From DASVBE01 sp963770375 (GTDB lineage: Bacteria; Actinomycetota; Actinomycetes; Streptosporangiales; Streptosporangiaceae), in assembly GCA_963770375.1 (NCBI GenBank), contig CAVYPM010000017.1, positions 372,001-436,000 on the forward strand: DNA of 64,000 nucleotides, given 5' to 3'. The notes beneath the pieces were generated by a model. It had not been told where the DNA came from, ran no database searches, and saw nothing but the letters and a program-made list of their open reading frames with translations. How positions within the stretch are numbered: position 1 is the stretch's first letter; each line of letters opens with the position of its first letter. This document shows positions 36,126-43,985 of this stretch, piece by piece. A program made the translations under genes and the position numbers.

Positions 36126-36140
36126 ATACGGTGACCGTAT
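36126..36140. promoter_or_regulatory. 15-bp palindrome in divergent promoter region
   Basis: ATACGGT-G-ACCGTAT, perfect 7-bp arms, between the DGPF/ECF42 operon and the hydrolase gene. It lies 33 bp upstream of the hydrolase's -10 box and 79 bp before the DGPF start, well placed to control either. The bound regulator is not evident in the window. Confidence 0.55.
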
Positions 36141-36172
36141 CCGGCCGGCAGATTTTTCTGGCCGCCCGGGGC

Positions 36173-36184
36173 TAGTCTGCGGGT
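36173..36184 (+). promoter_or_regulatory. Leaderless -10 box of hydrolase gene
   Basis: TAGTCT (36173-36178) followed by exactly six bases and the GTG start at 36185, with no Shine-Dalgarno sequence between. This is the usual layout of a leaderless actinobacterial transcript. Confidence 0.5.
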
Positions 36185-37045
36185 GTGCCTTTCAGCGCGG
36201 AAACCGACCGTTTCAGGCTGGCGTACGACCGCACCGGGTCCGGCCCGCCGGTGCTGCTGCTGCACGGCTGGCCCGGTGACCGGCACGACTACCGGGCGCT
36301 GGTGCCGCTGCTGGACGGGTTCGACGTGGTGGTCCCTGACCTGCGCGGGTTCGGCGAGTCTGACAAGCACCCGGCCGAGCCGGAGACCGGGTACTCGGCC
36401 GCCGCGCAGGCCGCCAGCGTGACCGCGCTGCTCACCGAGCTGGGCCTGGACGGCGTGATCGTGGCGGGCTACGACATCGGCAGCCGGGTCGCGCAGACGC
36501 TCGCCGCGGCCCAGCCGGCGCTGGCCCGCCACCTGGTCGTCGCCCCGCCGCTGCCCGGCATCGGAGCCCGGATCATGGACGCGGCGCCGCAGCGGGAGTT
36601 CTGGTATCAGTCGTTCCACCAGCTGGCGCTGGCCGAGGAGCTGCTGGACGGCCAGCCCGGCGCGGTCCGCGACTACCTGGCGCACTTCTGGCGGCACTGG
36701 TCAGGGCCGTCATTCACGCTCGAAGATGCTGACCTGGATCGGCTGGCCCAGGCGTATGGCGCGCCGGGCGCGTTCACCGCGTCGATCGGCTGGTACCGGG
36801 CCGGGGCCGGCTCGGTGGCCAGGTCGCTGGCCGAGCAGCCGCCCGCGGAAGCGGACCGGCTGGCGGTGCCGGCCACCGTGCTGTGGCCCGAGCACGACCC
36901 GCTGTTCCCGCCGGCCTGGTCCGACCGGCTGGACGAGTTCTTCGCCGCGGCCACGCTGCAGATGATGCCGGGCGTGGGCCACTTCTCCCCGCTGGAGGCC
37001 CCGGAAACGTTCGCCACGGCGATCAGGGCCGCCGCCGGAGCCTAA
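36185..37045 (+). CDS. Alpha/beta hydrolase, epoxide-hydrolase/haloalkane-dehalogenase-like
   Basis: 286 residues. Oxyanion loop HGWP (27-30), nucleophile elbow GYDIGS with Asp97 as nucleophile, and catalytic His in GVGHFSPLEAPE (about 269). An Asp nucleophile, not Ser, places it with epoxide hydrolases and haloalkane or fluoroacetate dehalogenases. The lid carries FWRHWSG. GTG start from a leaderless promoter. Its end overlaps the convergent gene at 37042 by 4 bp. Confidence 0.85.
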   Translation: MPFSAETDRFRLAYDRTGSGPPVLLLHGWPGDRHDYRALVPLLDGFDVVVPDLRGFGESDKHPAEPETGYSAAAQAASVTALLTELGLDGVIVAGYDIGSRVAQTLAAAQPALARHLVVAPPLPGIGARIMDAAPQREFWYQSFHQLALAEELLDGQPGAVRDYLAHFWRHWSGPSFTLEDADLDRLAQAYGAPGAFTASIGWYRAGAGSVARSLAEQPPAEADRLAVPATVLWPEHDPLFPPAWSDRLDEFFAAATLQMMPGVGHFSPLEAPETFATAIRAAAGA

Positions 37046-37725
37046 AGGCCCACGCTGGGGTGCAGCAGCGGCCGGTAGCCCTGGGCGAGAACGGCTACCG
37101 ACGACGGCGGGGTGAGCACCTCGACCAGCTCCGGCCCGGGGACCGGGCTCCGGGCCGCGTAGCCGCCAAACGACCATTCGAGCAGCTGCCCGCCGGCCAG
37201 CAGCCAGAGCCGCCCGTCGCGGCGGATCATCACGCCGTCGGGCAGGTCCCCGGCCCGCGCCTGGGTGGTGCGCTGACGTTTGGTCGCCCGGTCCACCCGC
37301 TCGGGGTGCAGCTGGGCGTCCATCTCGACGGCCCGGGGCGGTTCGGCCAGCCCGTGCGCCTTCTGCCAGGCCCGGCGGTAGGCCTGGTACTCGTCGTTGC
37401 GGCAGTAGGCGCACGGCCGGTGCCCGGCGGCCAGCGCGGTGGCCTCGTCGAGGAAGAACAGCGCGGTCCACCGGCCGGGCGGCATCACGTCCCGGTGCAC
37501 GCCCTGCCATTCCAGCACGCAGCAGATCCACAGCTTGCTCCGCCAGCGGGCGGTGCGCAGGCGGCGGTGCTCGTCGTGCAGGCAGCCGCGGTTGCCCATC
37601 AGCGTGCCCCGGCCCGGGTCCGCGACGATCTCCTGGTCCGGCCTCACCCGGTTCTGCAGGGGGCTGTTCGGCAAAGGGCTGGGGCCCGGGGCCCGCGGCG
37701 CTGGCTGTCGCACAATAGGAATCAT
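37042..37725 (-). CDS. Conserved hypothetical protein with Ada-like zinc motif
   Basis: 227 residues from ATG at 37725; a GTG at about residue 27 (VRPDQEIVADPGRGTLMGNRGCLHD) may be the true start since conserved-looking sequence begins there. LFFLDEATALAAGHRPCAYCRNDEYQAYRRAW (about 90-121) resembles the Ada-type metal-binding box (EA.A.G.RPC..C) although the protein has no methyltransferase domain. The C-terminus FGGYAARSPVPGPELVEVLTPPSSVAVLAQGY is well ordered. Function unknown. Its ATG overlaps the ATG of the divergent Nudix gene. Confidence 0.7.
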   Translation of the reverse strand: MIPIVRQPAPRAPGPSPLPNSPLQNRVRPDQEIVADPGRGTLMGNRGCLHDEHRRLRTARWRSKLWICCVLEWQGVHRDVMPPGRWTALFFLDEATALAAGHRPCAYCRNDEYQAYRRAWQKAHGLAEPPRAVEMDAQLHPERVDRATKRQRTTQARAGDLPDGVMIRRDGRLWLLAGGQLLEWSFGGYAARSPVPGPELVEVLTPPSSVAVLAQGYRPLLHPSVGL

Positions 37726-38246
37726 GGCCGGCCCTTCCGACACGCAGGATCTGGCCCCGGGCGACGGGGGCCGCCGGGACGGGCTGCCGTTCCGGCGGGC
37801 CGGCCGGGTGATCCTGCTCGACCCGGCCGGGCGGGTGCTGCTGATGCGCTACGACGACCCGCTGCCCAATGGCCCGCACTGGTCCACGCCCGGCGGCGGG
37901 CTGGAGCCGGGCGAGGACTACCCGGACCGGGGCACGGCGCGAGCTGGCCGAGGAGACCGGGTGGACCGACATCACCCTGGCCGGCGAGATCCACCGGCGG
38001 ACGATCGTGCTGCGGCTCGGTCACGGCCGGCTGGTCCGCCAGCACGAGCGGCTGTTCCTGGCGCGGACCGCCGAGCCCGGCCGGGAGATCACCGGCGTGG
38101 ACGAGATGCACACCTCGGACGGGATCGCCGCCTGGCGCTGGTGGTCGCTGGCCGAGCTGGAGTCCACGACCGAGAAGATCTGGCCCGTGGGCCTGGCCGG
38201 CCTGATCCGGGCCGCGCTCGGACAGCGGGGAAACGGAGGAGGGCCG
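37724..38246 (+). CDS. Nudix hydrolase (one frame break), in frame with the next gene
   Basis: FRRAGRVILLDPAGRVLLMRYDDP and the first half of the Nudix box (GGGLEPGEDYPDRG) are in the frame from 37724. The second half, RELAEETGW, is in another frame after a break near 37935-37945 (CGGGGCACGGCGCGAGC). Together they make the GX5EX7REUXEEXGU box that binds Mg2+ for hydrolysis of nucleoside diphosphate derivatives. After the break the frame runs without a stop into the VOC gene at 38247; whether the real protein ends earlier is uncertain. Confidence 0.75.
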
Positions 38247-38630
38247 ATGACGCAGCCGTGGATGAAGCTGACCGCGACCGTGCTGGACGCGCCGGACGCG
38301 AACGAGCTGGCCGCGTTCTACCAGCGGCTGCTCGGCTGGCCGGTGGTCACCGACGAGCCCGGCTGGGTGACGCTGCGGCCGGACGGCGGCGGGGCCGGGC
38401 TGTCGTTCCAGACCGAGGACGCGTACGTCCGGCCGGTGTGGCCCGCCTCCGGCGGCGACCCGCAGATGATGACGCACCTGGACATCGAGGTGACCGACCT
38501 GGCCGCGGCGACCGGGCACGCGGTCGCCTGCGGGGCGGTCCTGGCCGGATACCAGCCGCAGGAGCATGTCCGGGTGCTGCTCGACCCGGCCGGGCACCCG
38601 TTCTGCCTGTGGGTGGCCGAAAGCCCGTAG
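38247..38630 (+). CDS. VOC family (glyoxalase-fold) protein
   Basis: 127 residues from ATG at 38247, preceded by a strong CGGAGGAGGG site, so it can be translated on its own although the upstream Nudix frame reads into it. Two beta-alpha-beta-beta-beta halves: KLTATVLDAPDANELAAFYQRLLGW and MMTHLDIEVTDLAAATGHAVACGA, ending HVRVLLDPAGHPFCLWV. VOC proteins bind a metal between the halves and include dioxygenases, isomerases and resistance proteins. No specific activity is readable. Confidence 0.82.
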   Translation: MTQPWMKLTATVLDAPDANELAAFYQRLLGWPVVTDEPGWVTLRPDGGGAGLSFQTEDAYVRPVWPASGGDPQMMTHLDIEVTDLAAATGHAVACGAVLAGYQPQEHVRVLLDPAGHPFCLWVAESP

Positions 38631-38653
38631 CGGGCTGGGTGTTGACTACGGCT

Positions 38654-39097
38654 ATGACGATCGAAGGAGAATACGGGCCCAGCCCGGCCCAGTGGGTCAG
38701 GGACCAGGTGGAACTGTACGAGAGCTCGGGCGGTACGCAGGGCACCACGCTGCGGGAAACCGGGCTGCCGGTGGTGGTCATCACCAACCGGGGTGCGGTC
38801 ACCGGCAAGATCCGCAAGACGCCGCTGATGCGGGTGGAGCACGACGGGCTGTACCTGGCGGTCGGCTCCCAGGGCGGCGCCCCGAAGGACCCGAAGTGGG
38901 TGGCCAACTTCCGCGCCGATCCTGCGGTGGAGCTGCAGGACGGCCCGGTCCGCCAGCCGATGATCGCCCGCGAGATCAGCGGCGAGGAGCGGGACGAGTG
39001 GTGGCAGCGCGCGGTGGACGCGTTCCCGCCGTACGCCGACTACCAGAAGAGGACCTCCCGGGTGATCCCGGTGTTCGTACTGGAGCCAGCCCGGTGA
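38654..39097 (+). CDS. F420-dependent nitroreductase/quinone reductase family protein (Ddn-like)
   Basis: 147 residues. The Ddn signature is plain: VVVITNRGAVTGKIRKTPLMRVEHDGLYLAVGSQGGAPKDPKWVANF (about 47-93) and the end YADYQKRTSRVIPVFVLEP. Family members use the deazaflavin F420 to reduce quinones or nitro compounds, protecting mycobacteria from oxidative stress. This supports F420 use by the host. Its 3' end overlaps the convergent gene at 38976 by about 120 bp. Confidence 0.9.
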   Translation: MTIEGEYGPSPAQWVRDQVELYESSGGTQGTTLRETGLPVVVITNRGAVTGKIRKTPLMRVEHDGLYLAVGSQGGAPKDPKWVANFRADPAVELQDGPVRQPMIAREISGEERDEWWQRAVDAFPPYADYQKRTSRVIPVFVLEPAR

Positions 39098-39674
39098 TCA
39101 CCGGGTAGGGCAGGTGCCGGGGATGCACGAGGAGGGCCCTGGCCACCTGGCGGATCGTCAGCCGGAGCGGCAGCAGCACGGCCTCGCTGTGCCGCCAGGC
39201 CGCGACTTCGGACCTGGTCTGGTCCCCGGCGAACCGGGCGGGCAGCCCGGCCCGGAACCGGCGGGCGTCGCCGCCGTCGCCCTTCCAGGTGGCCAGCCAG
39301 GCCCGCAGGTCCTCGTCCTTCTCCAGCATGGTCCAGGCGCGCAGCCGCTCGGCGATCTGGCCGGCCGCGTCGATCACGAACGACTGGCTGCCGCCGCCCT
39401 CGATGGCGTGGACCCGGCCCTCGCTGCGGTGGCCGTGCCGGATGCTGGCCGAGCTGAACCGGGCCCCGGTGGCCAGCGCGGCCACCGCGTGCCCGGCCTC
39501 GTGCCAGGCCACGGTGACCGCGGCGATGCGGGCCTGGCCGAGGGTGCCCGCGCAGCCGCAGTCGTAGCGCTGCCGGGCCCACACGTCGTGCACGATCGAC
39601 TCGTCGTCGTACCGGGCGGCCCGGGCCAGCTCCGCCTGGACCGCGGCCAGCGTGCGCTGCTCCGACGGCCGCAC
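38976..39674 (-). CDS. Putative HExGH zinc peptidase, M41/FtsH-peptidase-like
   Basis: 232 residues from GTG at 39674, preceded by GGAGG. HEAGHAVAALATGA (about 58-71) carries the HExxH zinc motif in the form used by FtsH-type M41 peptidases; GGSQSFVIDAAGQIAERL fits the second half of that site. There is no AAA domain or membrane helix. The last 40 residues, antisense to the Ddn-like gene, are Arg/Pro-rich and unlike protein; an alternative frame would stop near 39105, so a small indel may have removed the true stop. It lies 13 bp after the MBL gene in the same direction. Confidence 0.65.
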   Translation of the reverse strand: MRPSEQRTLAAVQAELARAARYDDESIVHDVWARQRYDCGCAGTLGQARIAAVTVAWHEAGHAVAALATGARFSSASIRHGHRSEGRVHAIEGGGSQSFVIDAAGQIAERLRAWTMLEKDEDLRAWLATWKGDGGDARRFRAGLPARFAGDQTRSEVAAWRHSEAVLLPLRLTIRQVARALLVHPRHLPYPVITGLAPVRTPGSPGRSSSGSRRTAGTRPPRAATTRPAPRR

Positions 39675-39687
39675 CAGGGTGCCTCCG

Positions 39688-40299
39688 CTACCCGGCGAAC
39701 CGGGGGGCCTCGGCTTCCACCGTGGTCTGCGGGCCGTGCCCGGTGCGCACCACGGTCTCCGGCGGCAGGCCCATCAGCTCGGTCTTGATCGACGTCATGA
39801 TCGTCGGGTAGTCCGAGTAGGACCGGCCGGTGGCGCCGGGCCCGCCCTCGAACAGGGTGTCCCCGGAGAACACCGTGCCCAGCGCGGGCGCGTACAGGCA
39901 GACGCTGCCCGGCGAGTGGCCCGGCGTGTGCAGCACCCGCAGCGGCGTGCCCGCGATCTCGATGACCTCCTCGTGGCCGAGATCGCCGTCGGGAAGCTGG
40001 TCCGGGTAGGTCAGCCGCCAGAGCACCAGGTCGGCCGGGTGCAGCAGGACCGGGGCCCCGGTCTGCGCGGCCACGTCCGGGGCGGCGCTGATGTGGTCGT
40101 TGTGGCCGTGGGTGGACACCACCGCCACCAGCCGGCGGCCGCCGACCGCGGCCAGCACCGCGGCGGCGTCGTGCGCCGCGTCGATGACCACCACCTCGTG
40201 GTCGTCGCCGACCAGCCAGACGTTGTTATCCACGGCGAAGTCCTGGCCGTCCAGGGAGAACGTGCCGGACGTGACGATCTGCTCGATCCGCGCGGTCAT
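39688..40299 (-). CDS. MBL-fold metallohydrolase
   Basis: 203 residues from ATG at 40299 (the open frame upstream is not family-like). HGHNDH (64-69) is the HxHxDH zinc site; HTPGHSPGSVC and FSGDTLF (about 122-150) supply the further ligands. Size and motif spacing fit glyoxalase II-like hydrolases. GATCAT with a 7-base gap before ATG suggests a leaderless start. It shares the upstream region, including the operator at 40385, with the divergent HTH-SRPBCC gene. Confidence 0.87.
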   Translation of the reverse strand: MTARIEQIVTSGTFSLDGQDFAVDNNVWLVGDDHEVVVIDAAHDAAAVLAAVGGRRLVAVVSTHGHNDHISAAPDVAAQTGAPVLLHPADLVLWRLTYPDQLPDGDLGHEEVIEIAGTPLRVLHTPGHSPGSVCLYAPALGTVFSGDTLFEGGPGATGRSYSDYPTIMTSIKTELMGLPPETVVRTGHGPQTTVEAEAPRFAG

Positions 40300-40384
40300 G
40301 GCCCCGATGATCTCACCCGCCGCCCCGCCGCGGCACACCAGCCGCGCCTGCCGCAATGCCTGGTCAGCGTGCGCCGCCCGGCAA

Positions 40385-40406
40385 CATGTGATATTTTTAT
40401 CACATG
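40385..40406. promoter_or_regulatory. Operator overlapping the HTH-SRPBCC start codon
   Basis: CATGTGATA-TTTT-TATCACATG: perfect 9-bp arms with a 4-base AT-rich centre in otherwise GC-rich DNA. The ATG start at 40404 is inside the right arm. The form resembles ArsR-type operators; the product of the gene carries an ArsR-like domain, so autorepression is likely. It is 85 bp from the divergent MBL start. Confidence 0.7.
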
Positions 40407-41210
40407 AGCCCGGTTGCGCGGCCGGCGACGGAGTCCGCGGCTGAGCCAGCACCCGACCTGTGGCGGGCGCTGGCCAGCCCGTGGCGGCGCCGCCTGCTCG
40501 ATCTGCTCCGCGACGGGCCGCGCACCACCGGCGGCCTGTCCGGCGAGATCCCCGAGCTCAGCCGGTTCGCGGTCATGCAGCACCTGGCCGTGCTGACCGG
40601 CGCGGGCGTGGTGATCGCCGAGCGCCGCGGCCGGGACCGGCTCAACTACCTGAATCCCGTCCCGCTGCGGGACTGGTACGAGCGGTGGGTGCAGCCGATG
40701 GCTGACACCGGCGCCGCCAGCCTGCTCGCGCTGAAACGGGCCACCGAGGCAAAGGGGCACGCCATGACCACCGGCACGGACCAGATCAGGACCGTTCAGC
40801 TGGCCTTCGAACTGCGCATCAGCGCCCCGGCCGGCCGGGTCTTCGAGGTGATGACCCAGCGCTCGCAGGACTGGTTCCCGCATAGCTACGGCGGCGACCG
40901 GGTCCGCGCGATCGTGCTCGAGCCGCGCGTCGGCGGCCAGCACTACGAGGACTGGGGCGACGGCCGCGGCCACCTGTACGGCCAGGTCACCGCGTACGAT
41001 CCGCCGACGGGATGGGCGACGAGGGGGCGGCTGATGCCGGGCACCACGCTGGACACCGAGTACCGGCTGACCGAGCAGGACGGGACCACCACGGTCCGGG
41101 TGACCAAGGTGGCGGTCGGCCCGATGTCCGAGGAGGACGCGGCCGGGATCGCGCGGTTCGGCGACATCAGCGGTTACGCCGCGGTCATCGAGCGGCTCGC
41201 GGCGGGCTGA
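40404..41210 (+). CDS. ArsR-like HTH fused to SRPBCC (AHSA1-like) domain
   Basis: 268 residues in two domains. Residues 18-105 form a winged helix: ALASPWRRRLLDLLRDGPRTTGGLSGEIPELSRFAVMQHLAVLTGAGVVIAERRGRDRLNYLNPVPL. No ArsR metal-binding Cys are present. Residues 128-265 are an SRPBCC domain (FELRISAPAGRVFEVMTQRSQDWFPHSYGG...) with a hydrophobic cavity for a lipid or aromatic ligand. HTH and SRPBCC genes are commonly neighbours; here they are one protein, suggesting a ligand-sensing repressor. The start lies within its own operator. Confidence 0.85.
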   Translation: MSPVARPATESAAEPAPDLWRALASPWRRRLLDLLRDGPRTTGGLSGEIPELSRFAVMQHLAVLTGAGVVIAERRGRDRLNYLNPVPLRDWYERWVQPMADTGAASLLALKRATEAKGHAMTTGTDQIRTVQLAFELRISAPAGRVFEVMTQRSQDWFPHSYGGDRVRAIVLEPRVGGQHYEDWGDGRGHLYGQVTAYDPPTGWATRGRLMPGTTLDTEYRLTEQDGTTTVRVTKVAVGPMSEEDAAGIARFGDISGYAAVIERLAAG

Positions 41211-41215
41211 CCGGC

Positions 41216-41563
41216 ATGGCGATGGACCTGGAGGAGTTCCAGCTGGTGCTGCTGCGCCGGCCGGCCGTGGCCGCGGAGCTCGACGACGCCACCGCGGACC
41301 GGCTGCAGGCCGAGCACCTGGCCTTCTACGCCGGGCTGCGGCGCACTGGCGAGGTGGTGACCAACGGCCCGATGCGGGACCAGCCGGACGAGGCGCTGCG
41401 CGGGATGGCCATCTTCACCGCCGGGTCGCTGGACCAGGCCCGCCAGATCGCTCAGCAGGACCCGCTGGTGCTGGCTGGCCGGCTGGAGATCGAGGCCATG
41501 ATCTGGTGGTGCCCGGCGGGCACGATGGCCCGGCCGGGACGGCCCTTCACCCTCGGCGGCTGA
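41216..41563 (+). CDS. YciI-like protein
   Basis: 115 residues from ATG at 41216 (a second ATG at 41222). EFQLVLLRRPAVAAELDDATADRLQAEHLAFYAGLRRTGEVVTNGPM is the YCII ferredoxin-like fold, with conserved Asp near AIFTAGSLDQARQIAQQDPLVLAG. It starts 5 bp after the HTH-SRPBCC gene and is probably co-transcribed. Function of such proteins is mostly unknown. Confidence 0.78.
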   Translation: MAMDLEEFQLVLLRRPAVAAELDDATADRLQAEHLAFYAGLRRTGEVVTNGPMRDQPDEALRGMAIFTAGSLDQARQIAQQDPLVLAGRLEIEAMIWWCPAGTMARPGRPFTLGG

Positions 41564-41569
41564 CGCCGA

Positions 41570-41581
41570 TACAGTCGCCCC
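41570..41581 (+). promoter_or_regulatory. Leaderless -10 box before hydrolase
   Basis: TACAGT (41570-41575), six bases, then ATG at 41582. No Shine-Dalgarno sequence. The hydrolase may thus have its own leaderless transcript although it lies close behind the YciI gene. Confidence 0.5.
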
Positions 41582-42430
41582 ATGCCCGACGAGACCGGCT
41601 TCACCGCGACCACTGAGACCGGCCCGATCGCCGGGTCGCACACCGGGTCCGGGCCCGCGCTGCTCCTGCTGCACGGCGGCCCGGCGCTGACCGACTACAT
41701 GGACCTGCTCGCGCCGGAACTGGGCGGCTGGCATGGCGTCCGCTACCAGCAGCGGGGCCTGCCGCCGTCCGCCGAGGACGGGCCGTTCACCGTCGAGCAG
41801 CACGTCGCCGACGCCGTGGCCGTGCTGGACGAACTGGGCGTGGACCGTGCGGTGGTGCTCGGCCATTCCTGGGGCGGCCACCTGGCCCTGCACCTGGCCG
41901 TGGCGCACCCTGGCCGGGTGGCCGGGCTGGTCATCGTCGACCCGCTGGGCGCGGTCGGCGACGGCGGCGTGGGCGAGATGGGCGCCGAGCTGGCCTCCCG
42001 GCTGAGCCCGAGCGCGCTGGTCCAGCTGGAGGCGGTCAACGCCCGGCTGGCCACCCCCGCGGCCAGGGACGCCGACGCGCTGGCCTCGCTGCGGCTGCTG
42101 TGGCCCGGCTACTTCGCCGAGCCGGCCGCCGCCCCGCCGCTGCCCGACGGCATGCGGATCTCGCTGGCCTGCTACGGGGGCACGTTCGGCTCGGTCACCG
42201 GGCACCTGGACGCGGGGTTCGGCGGCCGCCTGAAGGAGATCACCGCACCGGCCGTGTTCGTGCTCGGCGAGCGCAGCCCGATGCCGGTCGGGCAGGGCGA
42301 GCAGACCGCGGCGCTGCTGCCCGGCGCCGAGGTCCGCGTGGTTCCCGGGGCGGGCCATCTGCCCTGGCACGAGCGGCCCGGCTGCGTGGCTGACGCGGCC
42401 GGCTGGGTCCGCGGGCGGACGTCCGGCTGA
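41582..42430 (+). CDS. Alpha/beta hydrolase (proline iminopeptidase-like)
   Basis: 282 residues. HGGP oxyanion loop (31-34), nucleophile elbow GHSWGG with Ser96, acid in VLGER/D region and catalytic His in GAGHLPWHE (about 262). The HGGP and GxSWGG combination is typical of the prolyl iminopeptidase branch of the fold, but substrate cannot be told. It lies between the YciI gene and the amidohydrolase gene on the same strand. Confidence 0.82.
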   Translation: MPDETGFTATTETGPIAGSHTGSGPALLLLHGGPALTDYMDLLAPELGGWHGVRYQQRGLPPSAEDGPFTVEQHVADAVAVLDELGVDRAVVLGHSWGGHLALHLAVAHPGRVAGLVIVDPLGAVGDGGVGEMGAELASRLSPSALVQLEAVNARLATPAARDADALASLRLLWPGYFAEPAAAPPLPDGMRISLACYGGTFGSVTGHLDAGFGGRLKEITAPAVFVLGERSPMPVGQGEQTAALLPGAEVRVVPGAGHLPWHERPGCVADAAGWVRGRTSG

Positions 42431-42437
42431 TCCTCTC

Positions 42438-42471
42438 TTGACATCCGGCTCCCGCCGCGTGGGAGGGTAAC
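42438..42471 (+). promoter_or_regulatory. Possible promoter of amidohydrolase gene
   Basis: A consensus -35 TTGACA at 42438-42443 is followed at about 19-20 bp by GAGGGTAAC. The -35 is good; the -10 is weak. Confidence 0.3.
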
Positions 42472-42518
42472 GGACAGATGTCCGCAGTGCGGCGGAACGA
42501 GCGGAGCGGAGACCCGGC

Positions 42519-43985
42519 ATGACAGCACCCGACCTGACAGCAGCGGACTTCTCCCCCGGCCGGCCGGTGGTGTTCCGCAACGCCACCGTGCTCACCATGG
42601 ACGCCGCGCACACCGTGCTGACCGGCGCGGATGTGCTGATCACCGGCGAGACGATCGCGGCGGTCGGCCCCGGCCTGCAGGTGCCCGAGGGCACGGCCGA
42701 GATCGACGCGTCCGGCGGCATCGTCATGCCCGGCATGATCGACACGCACCGGCACATGTGGCAGACCGCGATGCGCGGCTACGGCGCGGACTGGACGCTG
42801 ACGCAGTACTTCGTCTGGTACTACCTGCAGTGGGGCAAGTCGTTCCGGCCGCAGGACGTGTACGCGGGCAACCTGCTCTCCGCCCTGGAGGCCATCGACG
42901 CGGGCGTGACCACCACCGTGGACTGGTCGCACGGCCTGCAGACCACCGACCACGCGGAGGCCGCCACCGACGCGCTGGAGGAGGTCCCCGGCCGGTTCAT
43001 CCTGGCCTACGGCAACATCCAGCAGGGCCCGTGGGAGTGGTCGGCCACCCCGGAGTTCCGCGACTTCTACGTCCGCCGGTTCGACGGCAAGGGCGACATG
43101 CTCGGCTTCCAGATGGCCTTCGACATCCCGGGCAACGAGGAGTTCCCGGAGAAGGCCGCGTTCGAGGTGGCCCGCGAGCTGGCCGTGCCGGTGACCACGC
43201 ACGCCGGGGTGCGGGGCGCGACCGGCGACAACGGCATCCGGCTGATGCACGAGCACGGGTTCATGGGCCCGGAGACGATCTACGTGCACGCCGCCACGCT
43301 CAGCCCGGACTCCTACGACCGGATCGCGGCCACCGGCGGGTCGGCGTCGGTGTCCACCGAGAGCGAGCAGAGCGCCGGGCAGGGCTACCCGCCCACCTGG
43401 AAGCTGCGTGACCACGGCATCCGGGTGTCGCTGTCGATGGACACCAGCGTGTGGTGGAGCGCGGACCTGTTCTCCGCGATGCGCACCACGCTCGGCGCGG
43501 ACCGGGCCCGGGACCACCTGGAGGCGCACGGCCGCGACGACACCGTCACCCACCACCGGCTGCGCGCGGAGACCGTGGTCGACTGGGCCACCCGCGGCGG
43601 CGCGTCCGCGCTCGGCCTGGACGGGGTCACCGGGAGCCTGGAGCCGGGCAAGAAGGCCGACGTCGTGCTGATCAAGAACGACGCGTCGCCGGCCATGTTC
43701 CCGATCCTGAACCCGTACGGGCACGTGGCGTTCCAGGCCCAGCGCGGCGACGTGCACACCGTGGTCATCAACGGCCGGGTGGTGAAGTACTTCCACCAGC
43801 TGGTCGGCCAGGACCTGGCCAAGGCCCGGGACGCGGCCGGGCAGACCGTCGAGTACCTGCGCGGCGAGCTGGGCGAGGAGGCCTGGCGCGACGGCATGCA
43901 GCCGGAGATCCCGGAGAGCCCGGTCCGCGAGAACCCCTACACGTACACCTACACCGACGAGGACGGCCCGGCGGCGGCCGGCTGA
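42519..43985 (+). CDS. Amidohydrolase family protein (cytosine/SAH deaminase-like)
   Basis: 488 residues, ATG preceded by GGAG. The metal-site start GMIDTHRHMWQT places His77 and His79; later THAGVRG (about 226), the YVHAATLSP block (about 255) and SMDTSVWW (about 308) supply the remaining His and Asp ligands. The C-terminus has the usual return strand GSLEPGKKADVVLI. The family (ATZ/TRZ, cytosine deaminase, SAH/MTA deaminase) hydrolyses C-N bonds in ring compounds. Substrate not readable. Its last 37 bp overlap the convergent AarF gene. Confidence 0.87.
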   Translation: MTAPDLTAADFSPGRPVVFRNATVLTMDAAHTVLTGADVLITGETIAAVGPGLQVPEGTAEIDASGGIVMPGMIDTHRHMWQTAMRGYGADWTLTQYFVWYYLQWGKSFRPQDVYAGNLLSALEAIDAGVTTTVDWSHGLQTTDHAEAATDALEEVPGRFILAYGNIQQGPWEWSATPEFRDFYVRRFDGKGDMLGFQMAFDIPGNEEFPEKAAFEVARELAVPVTTHAGVRGATGDNGIRLMHEHGFMGPETIYVHAATLSPDSYDRIAATGGSASVSTESEQSAGQGYPPTWKLRDHGIRVSLSMDTSVWWSADLFSAMRTTLGADRARDHLEAHGRDDTVTHHRLRAETVVDWATRGGASALGLDGVTGSLEPGKKADVVLIKNDASPAMFPILNPYGHVAFQAQRGDVHTVVINGRVVKYFHQLVGQDLAKARDAAGQTVEYLRGELGEEAWRDGMQPEIPESPVRENPYTYTYTDEDGPAAAG

